From: Ureibacillus thermophilus
GTDB lineage: Bacteria > Bacillota > Bacilli > Bacillales_A > Planococcaceae
DNA: 64,000 nt
Reading direction: 5' to 3'
NCBI RefSeq assembly: GCF_004331915.1
Contig: NZ_CP036528.1
Span: 1,130,567 to 1,194,566 of the forward strand
This document shows, piece by piece, positions 24,111-33,390 of this stretch. Under the pieces are notes generated by a model. That model had not been told where the DNA came from, searched no databases, and saw only the letters and a program-made list of their open reading frames with translations. Position 1 is the first letter of the stretch; the number at the start of each line of letters is the position of its first letter. Made by a program: the position numbers and the translations under genes.

Positions 24111-26978
24111 GTGGAAAATAAACAAATCGTCGTGCGTGGTGCACGTTCCAATAATTTAAAGAATATTGATGTGACCATTCCCCGGGACAAGCTCGTCGTG
24201 TTGACGGGGCTTTCCGGTTCCGGGAAATCTTCTTTGGCCTTTGATACGATTTATGCGGAAGGGCAGCGGCGATATGTGGAATCTTTATCCAGCTATGCCC
24301 GCCAGTTTTTAGGGCAAATGGACAAGCCGGATGTGGATTCCATTGAAGGGTTGTCTCCTGCGATTTCCATTGACCAAAAAACGACAAGCCGCAACCCACG
24401 TTCTACTGTAGGAACAGTAACGGAAATTTACGACTATTTGCGTTTGCTGTTTGCCCGCATCGGGAAGCCGGTCTGCCCAACCCATGGAATTGAAATTACA
24501 TCCCAAACCATTGAGCAAATGGTGGACCGCATTATGGAATATCCAGAGCGGACAAAAGTGCAGCTTTTAGCTCCCGTGATTTCCGGTAAGAAAGGTACCC
24601 ATGTAAAGCTTTTGGAAGATTTGAAAAAACAAGGTTTTGTGCGCGTTCGCATCGATGGGGAACTGCGTGATTTGGATGACAATATTGAACTGGATAAAAA
24701 TAAAAAGCACAATATCGAAGTGGTGGTAGACCGCATTATCATCAAGGAAGGCATTGAAGCACGGTTAAGCGATTCCCTTGAAACAGCGCTGAAACTGGCT
24801 GATGGACGAGCCATAGTTGATGTGATGGAGCATGAAGAATTGTTATTTAGCGAGCATCATGCTTGTCCAATTTGCGGCTTTTCCATTGGAGAACTGGAGC
24901 CGCGCATGTTCTCCTTCAACAGTCCGTTCGGGGCTTGTCCGGAGTGCGACGGCCTCGGATCCAAATTAAAAGTGGACATCGATTTAGTGATTCCTGATTG
25001 GCACAAAACTCTTGAAGAGCATGCCCTTGCCCCTTGGGAACCGACAAGCTCCCAATATTATCCACAGCTGTTGAAAGCGGTGTGCAACCATTACAATATT
25101 CCAATGGATGTGCCCGTTTCCCAATTATCGAAGGACCAATTAGACATTATTTTATATGGTTCGAAAGGAGAAAAAATTCATTTCTATTATGAAAATGAAT
25201 TTGGCAGCGTCCATAATAAAGATATTGTCTTTGAAGGCGTCGTCCACAATATAGAACGCCGCTATCGGGATTCCACATCCGATTGGGTGCGGGAAACGAT
25301 GGAGAAATTCATGACGGAGCAGAAATGTTCAACTTGTAAAGGGCAGCGGTTAAAACCTGAGAGTCTTGCAGTGAAGATTGATGGGAAAAATATTGCGGAA
25401 GTGACAGATTTATCCGTTGAGGAGTTATATAAATACTTTTTAAATCTTCAGTTATCAGAAAAGGACATGCAAATTGCTCGTCTAATTTTGAAAGAAATTA
25501 AAGAACGCCTTGAGTTTTTATTAAATGTCGGTTTGGAATATTTAACTTTGAGCCGAACAGCTGGAACATTATCTGGAGGAGAGGCTCAGCGCATTCGATT
25601 GGCCACCCAAATCGGCTCAAGGCTTACAGGGGTACTATATGTGCTGGATGAGCCTTCTATTGGTTTGCATCAGCGGGATAATGATAAGTTAATTCATACT
25701 TTGAAAAAAATGAGAGACATCGGCAATACATTGCTTGTTGTGGAACATGATGAAGATACGATGCTGGCGGCGGATTATTTAATCGACGTTGGTCCAGGAG
25801 CCGGTTCCCGCGGTGGAGAAATTGTGGCGGCAGGAACACCGGAAGAAGTGATGAAAAATGAAAAATCCATCACGGGGCAGTATTTGAGCGGCAAGAAATT
25901 CATTCCACTTCCACGGGAGCGACGAAACCCAGATGGTCGCAAAATTACCATAAAAGGCGCCGCAGAAAACAACTTGAAAAACATTAAAGTGGATATCCCA
26001 TTAGGTATGTTTGTAGCGGTGACGGGGGTATCCGGGTCTGGAAAATCCACATTGGTCAATGAAATTTTATATAAAAAACTTGCCCATGAATTAAATGGAG
26101 CGCGAACGAAACCGGGAAAACATAAGGAAATTACAGGCCTCGAACATTTAGATAAAGTGATTGATATTGACCAATCGCCTATCGGACGCACGCCCCGCTC
26201 CAATCCAGCAACTTATACAGGGGTGTTTGATGACATTCGAGAAGTCTTTGCCCAAACGAACGAGGCGAAAGTGCGCGGCTATAAGAAAGGACGCTTCAGC
26301 TTCAACATTAAAGGCGGCCGTTGTGAAGCTTGCTCTGGTGATGGAATCATCAAAATTGAAATGCACTTTTTACCGGATGTGTACGTTCCATGTGAAGTCT
26401 GCCACGGAAAACGCTACAACCGCGAAACATTGGAAGTAAAATATAAAGGCAAAAACATTGCAGAAGTTTTGGATATGACCATTGAAGAGGCAACAGAGTT
26501 TTTCGAAAACATTCCAAAAATCCACCGAAAACTGCAAACTCTTGTGGACGTAGGGCTTGGCTATATGAAATTAGGGCAGCCTGCTACTACTTTATCCGGC
26601 GGGGAAGCGCAGCGAGTGAAGCTGGCTTCTGAGTTGCATCGCCGCTCAACAGGAAAATCCTTCTATATTTTGGACGAGCCAACGACAGGTCTCCATGTGG
26701 ATGACATTGCAAGACTGCTTTCGGTGTTGCAACGCCTTGTGGATAATGGAGATACCGTATTGGTCATTGAGCATAATTTAGATGTGATTAAGACCGTAGA
26801 TTATATTATCGATTTAGGCCCAGAAGGCGGAGACAAGGGAGGAACCGTCGTGGCAACCGGAACTCCTGAAGAGGTGGCCGAAAATGAAAATTCTTATACT
26901 GGCCGCTATTTGAAGCCGATTTTAGAGCGCGACCGCGAACGGATGGAAAAACTGTTGGCTCAAGCAGCAGATAAGTAA
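24111..26978 (+). CDS. uvrA: UvrABC excinuclease subunit A
   Basis: 955 residues. UvrA is the dimeric ABC-type ATPase that first finds bulky DNA lesions and loads UvrB. It has two nucleotide-binding domains, with Walker [10 protein letters not shown] near 32 and GVSGSGKST near 640, and ABC signatures [12 protein letters not shown] and [12 protein letters not shown]. Zinc sites are CPICG...CPEC (~253-283) and CEACSG...CEVCHG (~738-764). GTG 24111 is chosen over GTG 24102 because the Shine-Dalgarno AAAGG ends at 24102. It lies 40 bp after uvrB and is followed by a terminator. Confidence 0.97.
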   Translation: MENKQIVVRGARSNNLKNIDVTIPRDKLVVLTGLSGSGKSSLAFDTIYAEGQRRYVESLSSYARQFLGQMDKPDVDSIEGLSPAISIDQKTTSRNPRSTVGTVTEIYDYLRLLFARIGKPVCPTHGIEITSQTIEQMVDRIMEYPERTKVQLLAPVISGKKGTHVKLLEDLKKQGFVRVRIDGELRDLDDNIELDKNKKHNIEVVVDRIIIKEGIEARLSDSLETALKLADGRAIVDVMEHEELLFSEHHACPICGFSIGELEPRMFSFNSPFGACPECDGLGSKLKVDIDLVIPDWHKTLEEHALAPWEPTSSQYYPQLLKAVCNHYNIPMDVPVSQLSKDQLDIILYGSKGEKIHFYYENEFGSVHNKDIVFEGVVHNIERRYRDSTSDWVRETMEKFMTEQKCSTCKGQRLKPESLAVKIDGKNIAEVTDLSVEELYKYFLNLQLSEKDMQIARLILKEIKERLEFLLNVGLEYLTLSRTAGTLSGGEAQRIRLATQIGSRLTGVLYVLDEPSIGLHQRDNDKLIHTLKKMRDIGNTLLVVEHDEDTMLAADYLIDVGPGAGSRGGEIVAAGTPEEVMKNEKSITGQYLSGKKFIPLPRERRNPDGRKITIKGAAENNLKNIKVDIPLGMFVAVTGVSGSGKSTLVNEILYKKLAHELNGARTKPGKHKEITGLEHLDKVIDIDQSPIGRTPRSNPATYTGVFDDIREVFAQTNEAKVRGYKKGRFSFNIKGGRCEACSGDGIIKIEMHFLPDVYVPCEVCHGKRYNRETLEVKYKGKNIAEVLDMTIEEATEFFENIPKIHRKLQTLVDVGLGYMKLGQPATTLSGGEAQRVKLASELHRRSTGKSFYILDEPTTGLHVDDIARLLSVLQRLVDNGDTVLVIEHNLDVIKTVDYIIDLGPEGGDKGGTVVATGTPEEVAENENSYTGRYLKPILERDRERMEKLLAQAADK

Positions 26979-26985
26979 GAAAAAT

Positions 26986-27014
26986 AGCAGCACGAATGAC
27001 AGTGCTGCTTTTTT
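26986..27014 (+). terminator. uvrBA terminator
   Basis: AGCAGCAC pairs with GTGCTGCT around an 8-base loop, then a T-run. Confidence 0.85.
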
Positions 27015-27031
27015 ATTTTTTTTGGGCAATC

Positions 27032-27135
27032 TTGGCGAGAGAAAATTTCCTTTGGCGATTATTTATCCAAAATTGGCAATTATATATCAAGGTTAGGCAA
27101 ATATCCATTCAGATTTGGCGATTATCACTTTTCGA
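27032..27135 (+). repeat. TTGGCGATTAT motif repeated at 21-bp steps
   Basis: TTGGCG/A or TAGGCA begins at 27032, 27052, 27073, 27094 and 27115; the last four are exactly 21 bp apart. The first eleven bases of each step are best kept (TTGGCGATTAT, TTGGCAATTAT, TAGGCAAATAT, TTGGCGATTAT). It is unlike the CGCACGAA family in sequence but shares its step. It lies between uvrA and the ECF gene, where no ORF is visible. Confidence 0.6.
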
Positions 27136-27206
27136 AAAAATAAATTTTTAGCCATCACTTCAATAGAACAAAAAATTTCAAACTGACATGCTTTATTTTT
27201 ATAAAA

Positions 27207-27228
27207 TTGACACTTTTATAGATGTCAA
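27207..27228. promoter_or_regulatory. Possible operator TTGACA-N10-TGTCAA
   Basis: A perfect 6-bp inverted repeat (27207-27212 and 27223-27228) 52 bp before the ECF gene. The left arm can also serve as a -35 element. The regulator is unknown. Confidence 0.4.
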
Positions 27229-27279
27229 GCTTCTGATAATGTTATGATAAATTTCATTACATTAAAGGGGAGACGGAAT

Positions 27280-27825
27280 ATGCAACATACACTTTCAAAG
27301 CAAAGAGCCAAAACTGTAGACTTAGTGGTTTCAGCAATGTTAATCGCACTCGTTTTTCTTTCCACCATGTTTTTAAATATAAAATTGCCTATTGCTTCAA
27401 ATGGCGGTTTAGTTCATTTAGGAACGGCCATGCTATTTATTGTTTCGATTTTGTTTGGTCCAAAGAAAGGGGCTATTGCAGGAGCAGTGGGCATGGGGCT
27501 ATTTGATATTGTTGGCGGGTGGCTTGTTTGGGCACCAATTACTATTATATCTAGAATTTTACAAGGATATATTGTAGGGAAAATAGCTTGGTCCAAAGGA
27601 AGCCGTGGAGAAAGTCTAGCGAAAAATATTTTTGGTATGATTGTATCCATTCCAGTGATGATTGGTGTTTATTATCTTGGGGAAGCAATCATGTTCTCAA
27701 GCTTCATCATTCCGTTAGCTTCCATACCTGGCGACCTTGTTCAAAATGTCATTGGGATGATTGTTGCTATCCCTGTGTGTCTCGTATTGAAAAAAATCCC
27801 TTACATCGCTTCATTTGCAAAATAA
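27280..27825 (+). CDS. ECF transporter S component (vitamin-binding membrane subunit)
   Basis: 181 residues with about six membrane helices. The pattern DLVVSAMLIALVFLSTMFL, then LVHLGTAMLFIVSILFGPKKG, then AIAGAVGMGLFDIVGG matches S components of energy-coupling-factor importers, which bind one vitamin or cofactor and share the EcfA/A'/T module encoded elsewhere. The AxxxA-type contacts in helix 1 (SAMLIA) are as expected. An upstream start at 27244 is in frame, but AAAGGGGAG before 27280 fits. I cannot name the substrate; no TPP, FMN or cobalamin riboswitch is visible upstream, only an inverted repeat. Confidence 0.8.
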   Translation: MQHTLSKQRAKTVDLVVSAMLIALVFLSTMFLNIKLPIASNGGLVHLGTAMLFIVSILFGPKKGAIAGAVGMGLFDIVGGWLVWAPITIISRILQGYIVGKIAWSKGSRGESLAKNIFGMIVSIPVMIGVYYLGEAIMFSSFIIPLASIPGDLVQNVIGMIVAIPVCLVLKKIPYIASFAK

Positions 27826-27989
27826 AAATCACTTTCCGGAAATGGTCGAAAGCTAGCCTTTCCGGATATTTTTTTATGAAATAGTCAAAAGTTGTTCATA
27901 ATAAAGCGATGCAAATTTGATAAATCAGGAAACTTTTTGGGTAATTCTAACGTATATGAAGGTATAGAACATTGAGGGAGGCAGGAAAT

Positions 27990-29204
27990 ATGGATAATGA
28001 ACGCAAACGAATTATTAAATTAGTCGAAGAAGGTGCCATCTCTGCAGAAGAAGCCTTAACATTACTTGAAGCATTGAATAAAAAGCAAAATTCAACTACG
28101 ACTGAATTCCACTCCAATGCTGTTCCGTCGCCGCCAACGAATGAACAATCATCTCAACAAGAACAACAATCCAGTTCGAAAAAAACAACAGGCTTTGAAG
28201 ATATTTTTGGGAAAAACTTCAACAGCAAAGAATTCAACAAAAAAATGGATGAATTGATGAATGAAGTAAAAGAAGATCTGACGGAATTTTCAAGAAGCAT
28301 GATGGGCGTCATCGGGTCAGCTTTCAAAAAATTGAAAGAGTTTGATTTGGATTTTTCTCTCAGCAATGTAAAAGTCGAATTTGAAAAACACTATTCTTTC
28401 AACGGCGATGAAGTGAGAAGCATTCAAATTGAAATTCCAAATGGGAAAGTGGAAGCGGTGCGCTCTGACACCAATGAATTAAAAGTCGTAGCAAAAGTCA
28501 AAACAATTGCTATTGAAAATGATGAAGATAAAACGATTGCTGAATTTGAACGGGAATTTGTACGATTGAAGGATGGTAAATTAGAATTAAAATGCCCTTC
28601 TAAATTGACGCAAGTGAATGTGCAGTTATCCATTCCTGATAAGCAATATGATCTTGTCTTAATGAAGCTCCTAAACGGCGGCGTATCCATCGATGGATTG
28701 AATGCCAAACTTGTCAAACTTCGCACCTACAATGGTCCAATTAAATATGCAGTTGGCCAATTTGAAAATGCCGATGTGGAATCTGGCAATGGTCCAATTG
28801 AAATTGTGCATGTAAAAGGGGAAGATTTAGAAGTTCAAACGGTGAACGGCCGCATTTACGTTGATGGTGAACTAAGAGAAGTGGAAGCAGAATCCGCAAA
28901 TGGAGCAGTGATTGTCACAACAAGTGATCAAAAGGCCCGCAAAGTGAAAGCTCAAACGGTTGCAGGAGCGGTTGAACTTTATGTGCCAAAAAATGTATCA
29001 ATCAACGGTACTGCATCCACAAATGTTGGAAAAATTGATTTAGGATTGCAAGATGTGATGACTCGTAATGTGGAAGATCAATTCTTCGCTAAAACAGTGC
29101 ATTTCGATAAATTTGTCGATAATGCGCCAGTCTTAAAATTAACCGGCGAATCCCGCACAGGCAGCATTATCATTCGATATACAACTTTGGGCGAGGAATC
29201 CTGA
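27990..29204 (+). CDS. yvlB: DUF4097 family protein (YvlB-like)
   Basis: 404 residues. The N-terminus is a short SHOCT-like helix pair (KRIIKLVEEGAISAEEALTL). A Ser/Gln-rich linker (~45-70) follows. The C-terminal ~230 residues form a repetitive beta-solenoid of DUF4097, seen in the rungs NGPIKYAVGQFENADVESGN, NGPIEIVHV, NGRIYVDGEL and NGAVIVTTSD. In B. subtilis yvlB belongs to a cell-envelope-stress operon (yvlABCD); here yvlA, C and D are absent and the gene is single. ATG 27990 (GGGAGG 9 bp upstream) is chosen over TTG 27972. The molecular function is unknown. Confidence 0.8.
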   Translation: MDNERKRIIKLVEEGAISAEEALTLLEALNKKQNSTTTEFHSNAVPSPPTNEQSSQQEQQSSSKKTTGFEDIFGKNFNSKEFNKKMDELMNEVKEDLTEFSRSMMGVIGSAFKKLKEFDLDFSLSNVKVEFEKHYSFNGDEVRSIQIEIPNGKVEAVRSDTNELKVVAKVKTIAIENDEDKTIAEFEREFVRLKDGKLELKCPSKLTQVNVQLSIPDKQYDLVLMKLLNGGVSIDGLNAKLVKLRTYNGPIKYAVGQFENADVESGNGPIEIVHVKGEDLEVQTVNGRIYVDGELREVEAESANGAVIVTTSDQKARKVKAQTVAGAVELYVPKNVSINGTASTNVGKIDLGLQDVMTRNVEDQFFAKTVHFDKFVDNAPVLKLTGESRTGSIIIRYTTLGEES

Positions 29205-29230
29205 TATTTTCAGGGTTCCTGGCCTTTTTT
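29195..29230 (+). terminator. yvlB terminator
   Basis: GGAATCCTGA pairs with TTCAGGGTTCC, with CC and six T after it; the ascending arm overlaps the stop codon. Confidence 0.75.
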
Positions 29231-29234
29231 ATTC

Positions 29235-29755
29235 ATTAGCCCCAATTTTAGCCCCTCTTCTAGCTAGAAACGTAAAACGCAATGTTTCCCCAAACCAATT
29301 AACGTAATTCAAATTTGCGCTGGGTCCATTGAGGTTTAAATCTACCATTCAACACGATATTAAACTCGACTAAGAGGCTCCTCATGAAATGAATTACTTG
29401 CTTAACAAGTTATAAATTTTGCTTGCATATTAATAAAGAAAAGTAAACGGCACAATTTTTCCATAGAGTTTTGTCGCTTTTTTGCGCGAAATTATAAACA
29501 AAAAAACGACAAAAATATTTCATTTTCTAGCAGGATTTTACATATTTATCACTAATATAAAAATAGAACACGAAAGATTAGAATCTCTGTTCAAAAGAAA
29601 GAATTGCCAAAATTTTGTTTTTGGAATAATAAATAATTTACATTGTTGTAAAATTTAAGTGGGGCAATGAAAAGAAAATGTAAAATTACTAACGGTATAA
29701 AGTGCTATAATATTAATTGTTGAATTGACTATAGATAGAACTAAGGTGATTTATT
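29235..29755 (+). other. Non-coding stretch upstream of ftsE
   Basis: 520 bp of AT-rich DNA with no credible ORF on either strand. Near its end, TGCTATAAT (29703-29711) is an extended -10 that probably drives ftsE. TTGTCG/CGACAA (about 29471 and 29504) could form a hairpin. I see no known riboswitch. Confidence 0.5.
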
Positions 29756-30442
29756 TTGATACAAATGAAAGAGGTTTACAAAAAATACCCAAACGGTGTA
29801 GTGGCTGTAAACGGTATTTCTGTCGATATAAAGCAAGGTGAGTTTGTTTATGTCGTTGGACCCTCTGGAGCAGGGAAATCGACATTTATCAAATTGATGT
29901 ATCGGGATGAGGTACCTACTTCAGGTGAAGTCATTATCAATGGAATCAATACTTCTAAATTAAAGAGGAAGGAAATACCTCATTTCAGAAGGACGTTAGG
30001 AGTTGTATTCCAAGATTTTAAGCTGCTTCCAAAGTTAACCGTATTTGAAAACGTTGCTTTTGCGATGGAAGTAATTGAAGAACATCCAAAAGTGATTCGT
30101 AAACGGGTGTTGGAAGTCTTAGAGTTAGTGGGATTAAAACACAAAATTCGCATGTTCCCAAATGAGTTGTCTGGGGGAGAACAGCAGCGGGTTTCGATTG
30201 CACGTTCCATTGTGAATATGCCGAAAGTGGTTATTGCGGACGAGCCAACAGGAAATTTGGACCCGGAAACTTCTTGGGAGATTATGAAAATCTTTGAAGA
30301 AATTAATGCAATGGGTACCACGGTTGTTATGGCAACTCATAACCGGGAAATTGTCAATCGAATCCGAAAACGGGTAATCACCATTGAAGGCGGCATGATT
30401 GTAAGGGATGTTTTTGGAGGTGACTATGGCTATGAAATATAG
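29756..30442 (+). CDS. ftsE: Cell-division ABC ATPase FtsE
   Basis: 228 residues. FtsE is the ATPase of the FtsEX complex, which does not transport but moves periplasmic or wall-side hydrolases into their active state. Walker A GPSGAGKST (~36-44), Q-loop VFQDFKLL, signature LSGGEQQR (~138) and Walker B VVIADEPTGNLDPE are all intact. The TTG start gives MIQMKEVYKKYPNG, the standard FtsE opening, with AAGGTGAT upstream. It overlaps ftsX by 17 bp, so the two are co-translated. Confidence 0.95.
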   Translation: MIQMKEVYKKYPNGVVAVNGISVDIKQGEFVYVVGPSGAGKSTFIKLMYRDEVPTSGEVIINGINTSKLKRKEIPHFRRTLGVVFQDFKLLPKLTVFENVAFAMEVIEEHPKVIRKRVLEVLELVGLKHKIRMFPNELSGGEQQRVSIARSIVNMPKVVIADEPTGNLDPETSWEIMKIFEEINAMGTTVVMATHNREIVNRIRKRVITIEGGMIVRDVFGGDYGYEI

Positions 30443-31331
30443 AACCCTCCAACGTCATTTTCGTGAAAGTTTAAAAAGTTTAACCCGAAACGCTTGGATG
30501 TCTTTTGCCTCTGTCAGTGCCGTGACGGTGACCCTCATATTAGTCGGCATTTTCGCACTGCTGATGATGAATTTAAATCACATTGCGGAAAATATCGAAA
30601 ACGATGTAGAAATTCGCGTCTTAATCGATATTATTAATGATCCGGAAGAAATGAAAGTCGCTGAAGAAAAGCTGATGAAGCAGGTTAAAAGCTTGCCGGA
30701 TGTAGCTGAAGTTAAATATTCTTCAAAAGAAGAAGAATTAAAGATTTTAATTGAAAACTATGGCGAGGATTTCAGCTTGTATGAACAAAGCAATCCTTTG
30801 AGAAATGTGTTGTATGTGAAGGCAAAAGACCCTGAGCAGACTGCGGCTTTGGCAAAGAAAATCGAGAAATTTGACAATACCTATGATGTCATTTATGGGG
30901 AAGAGAAAGTTGAAAATCTCTTTAATTTCTTAAATACGGGCCGCAATATTGGGCTGGTTTTAATTTTAGGTCTTTTATTTACAGCGATTTTCTTAATTTA
31001 CAATACTATCCGCATCACCATTACTGCGCGCAAAGATGAAATTGAAATTATGAAACTCGTAGGAGCTACTAGCTCCTTTATTCGCATTCCTTTTTTATTT
31101 GAAGGTTTGTGGCTTGGGTTATTGGGGTCCATCATTCCAATGATTCTCGTTTCCGTCGTTTACTACAACGTGTACAACAAGTTGACGCCTAAAATTCAAG
31201 GAAAAATGCTGCAAATTTTAGAAGTAACCCCTCTAATCTATGAGGTGAATCTCATCATTTTAGCCCTTGGAATTTTCATTGGCGTTTGGGGCAGTTTCAT
31301 GTCTGTACGTAAATTCCTTAGAGTCTATTAG
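30426..31331 (+). CDS. ftsX: Cell-division membrane protein FtsX
   Basis: 301 residues. Four membrane helices: one after the N-terminus (WMSFASVSAVTVTLILVGIF), then a ~100-residue extracellular domain (ENDVEIRVLIDIIND...), and three near the end (NIGLVLILGLLFTAIFLI; FLFEGLWLGLLGSIIPMILV; LIILALGIFIGVWGSFMS). The extracellular loop contacts the hydrolase it activates. GGAGGTGA before ATG 30426 decides the start. The next gene, an M23 hydrolase with coiled coil, is the likely partner. Confidence 0.95.
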   Translation: MAMKYRTLQRHFRESLKSLTRNAWMSFASVSAVTVTLILVGIFALLMMNLNHIAENIENDVEIRVLIDIINDPEEMKVAEEKLMKQVKSLPDVAEVKYSSKEEELKILIENYGEDFSLYEQSNPLRNVLYVKAKDPEQTAALAKKIEKFDNTYDVIYGEEKVENLFNFLNTGRNIGLVLILGLLFTAIFLIYNTIRITITARKDEIEIMKLVGATSSFIRIPFLFEGLWLGLLGSIIPMILVSVVYYNVYNKLTPKIQGKMLQILEVTPLIYEVNLIILALGIFIGVWGSFMSVRKFLRVY

Positions 31332-31351
31332 AAACAAGGAGGAACCATTTG

Positions 31352-32581
31352 ATGGGGAACTTTTTTAAGAACCACTTCAAATTGTTTTCGGCCATCGTCG
31401 CTGTACTGTTATTTATCCAAATACCAGTCACATATGCGGCGAGCTTGTCCGAATTAAAAAGTAAACAACAACAAGTGGAACAACAGAAAAAAGCAATAAA
31501 TAGCCAAATCAATCAGAAAACGAATGCTATTAAAACGAATGAATCTAAACAACAGCAATTGTTGGCTCAAATTGATCAGCTCGTAAACCAAATTTCAAAA
31601 ACAAACCAAGAAATCAAGCAGGTCGAAAAAGAAATTGCACAAACTAATGAAGAAATTACAGCTTTAGAAGAAAAAATTGCCGCATTGCAAAAGAAAATTG
31701 ATGAGCGGAACGCATTGTTGGAAGAACGTGCGCGGGCACTTCAAGCGAATGGTTCTGTTTCGTTTTTAGATGTGTTGCTTGGTGCCAACAGTTTTGTTGA
31801 CTTCATTGACCGTTTCTCTGCAGTCAATACATTAATTGAAGCGGATCGTCAAATCATTCGCGAACAAAAAGAAGACCAGCGAGTATTAGAAGAGCAGAAA
31901 GTTGAATTGGAAAATACGAAACAAAAACTAGTAGAAAAACAAAACAAACTGAAAGAATTAAAAGCGAATTTAGACGCACAGAAGCAAGAGAAAAATCGAT
32001 TAATTGATGAACTGGAAAAAGAACAAGAAAAACTTTTAAGCGAGAAAAAATTATTAGAAAAACAATACTCTGAGTATCTTGAAATCAGCAAAGATTTGCA
32101 AGAACAAATTGCTGAGCTTCAAAGACAACAATTGAGCAAAGCGCAATCTGCTGGAAATTTACCAGTTTCCAATAGCGGATTTATGAAACCAACAAACGGT
32201 GTGTTAACGAGCGGCTATGGTTGGCGCAATCTCGGATATGGCCCTGAGTTTCACTATGGAATCGATTTAGCCAATAGTGTCGGAACGCCGATTGTAGCGT
32301 CTGCTGATGGTGTGGTTACATATGCTTCTTCATTAAGCACATATGGGAATGTGATTATGATTACGCATAATCTAAACGGTCAAATTTATACAACTGTATA
32401 CGCCCATTTAAGTGCCTTTAATGTTGGGGTGGGCGATGTGGTTAAACAAGGCCAGCAAATTGGCGAAATGGGTATGACTGGACGGGTAACAGGTCCACAC
32501 TTGCACTTTGAAGTACATATTGGTACATGGCAAGGACAAACTGCTGGTGTGCAAAACCCATTGCGTTATATTTCTTTATAA
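31352..32581 (+). CDS. Secreted murein hydrolase, coiled coil plus M23 peptidase (EnvC-like)
   Basis: 409 residues: a signal peptide ending near TYAA (~32), a long Gln/Lys/Glu coiled coil (~35-240) with an internal hinge (NGSVSFLDVLLGANSFVDFI, ~135-155), and an M23 (LytM) domain at ~285-405. Zinc ligands are present: HYGIDLA (His and Asp) and the HLHFEVH motif, with YAH (KxH-type His) between, so the domain looks active. The design resembles EnvC and the coiled-coil region of CwlO. It follows ftsX by 20 bp with AAGGAGGAAC before the ATG, so it is probably the FtsEX-controlled enzyme. Confidence 0.88.
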   Translation: MGNFFKNHFKLFSAIVAVLLFIQIPVTYAASLSELKSKQQQVEQQKKAINSQINQKTNAIKTNESKQQQLLAQIDQLVNQISKTNQEIKQVEKEIAQTNEEITALEEKIAALQKKIDERNALLEERARALQANGSVSFLDVLLGANSFVDFIDRFSAVNTLIEADRQIIREQKEDQRVLEEQKVELENTKQKLVEKQNKLKELKANLDAQKQEKNRLIDELEKEQEKLLSEKKLLEKQYSEYLEISKDLQEQIAELQRQQLSKAQSAGNLPVSNSGFMKPTNGVLTSGYGWRNLGYGPEFHYGIDLANSVGTPIVASADGVVTYASSLSTYGNVIMITHNLNGQIYTTVYAHLSAFNVGVGDVVKQGQQIGEMGMTGRVTGPHLHFEVHIGTWQGQTAGVQNPLRYISL

Positions 32582-32591
32582 TTCTGGAATG

Positions 32592-32630
32592 AGCTGTTTA
32601 GAAAGGATTGCTTTCTAAGCAGCTTTTTAA
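32592..32630 (+). terminator. Terminator of the ftsEX operon
   Basis: AGCTGTTTAGAAAG pairs with CTTTCTAAGCAGCT around GATTG, then TTTTT. Confidence 0.85.
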
Positions 32631-32732
32631 TATGTGAAAAAATTTTTTCATACTTGCCACGGAATATCAAAATTTATTTTTTGGATTTTATGTTATTCTA
32701 TGAAATAGAAGGTTTTAAAGTGGAGGGGTTAA

Positions 32733-33320
32733 ATGAGCAGCAATACAAAAAAGGTGATGGGCGCGATTCTGGTCATTGCGTTAGTCGCAATTGCAGCAGG
32801 TTTGTTTATTCATGATCGATTGGAAGAAAATAAAAAAAATACCCTTGATGATGATATTTCAGGTTATGAAGTTGATGAAAATAGCCCTCAAAGTGTTGGA
32901 TTAGGAGAGATAGCACCGGATTTTACGTTAAATACTTTAGATGGAAAAACTGTGACCCTTTCTGATTTAAGAGGAAAGAAAGTGATTTTGAATTTCTGGG
33001 CAACTTGGTGTCCGCCTTGCAAAGATGAAATGCCTCACTTCCAAGAATATTATGAGGAGTATGCAGAGGAAGATCATGTGGAAATCCTTGCGGTGAATTA
33101 CACCATTAAAGATAAAATCGCCAGCGTTGAAAACTTTGTAAAAAGCTATGATTTAACGTTTCCGGTTTTATTGATGGAAGAAGAAGGAATTAATGAAACG
33201 TATAAAGTTTATACGATTCCATCCACATTTTTCATCAATACTAAGGGAAAAATTGAAAAACAAATTTTAGGGCCTTTAGATTTAGAAACATTACGGGATT
33301 ATGTAACAGAATTAGAGTAA
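32733..33320 (+). CDS. TlpA/ResA-like membrane-anchored thiol-disulfide oxidoreductase
   Basis: 195 residues. One N-terminal membrane anchor (~8-25, VMGAILVIALVAIAAGLFI) is followed by a thioredoxin fold with the redox pair in FWATWCPPCKDEMP (~88-101) and a cis-Pro loop TIPSTFF. Such proteins reduce or isomerise disulfides outside the membrane, for example during cytochrome c maturation (ResA) or spore formation (StoA); which applies cannot be told here. GTGGAGGGG precedes the ATG. It stands 150 bp after the ftsEX block and 70 bp before ctpB. Confidence 0.85.
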   Translation: MSSNTKKVMGAILVIALVAIAAGLFIHDRLEENKKNTLDDDISGYEVDENSPQSVGLGEIAPDFTLNTLDGKTVTLSDLRGKKVILNFWATWCPPCKDEMPHFQEYYEEYAEEDHVEILAVNYTIKDKIASVENFVKSYDLTFPVLLMEEEGINETYKVYTIPSTFFINTKGKIEKQILGPLDLETLRDYVTELE

Positions 33321-33390
33321 AAAAATCGCTCTTTTGCATGTGTTATTGCTCCTCTTTTCAACATACATTGAACGAAGAGGAGGATAGTGA

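Noticed and set aside
27136-27279. A vitamin riboswitch before the ECF S component
   Set aside because: No TPP, FMN, cobalamin or preQ1 core could be recognised; only an inverted repeat is present.
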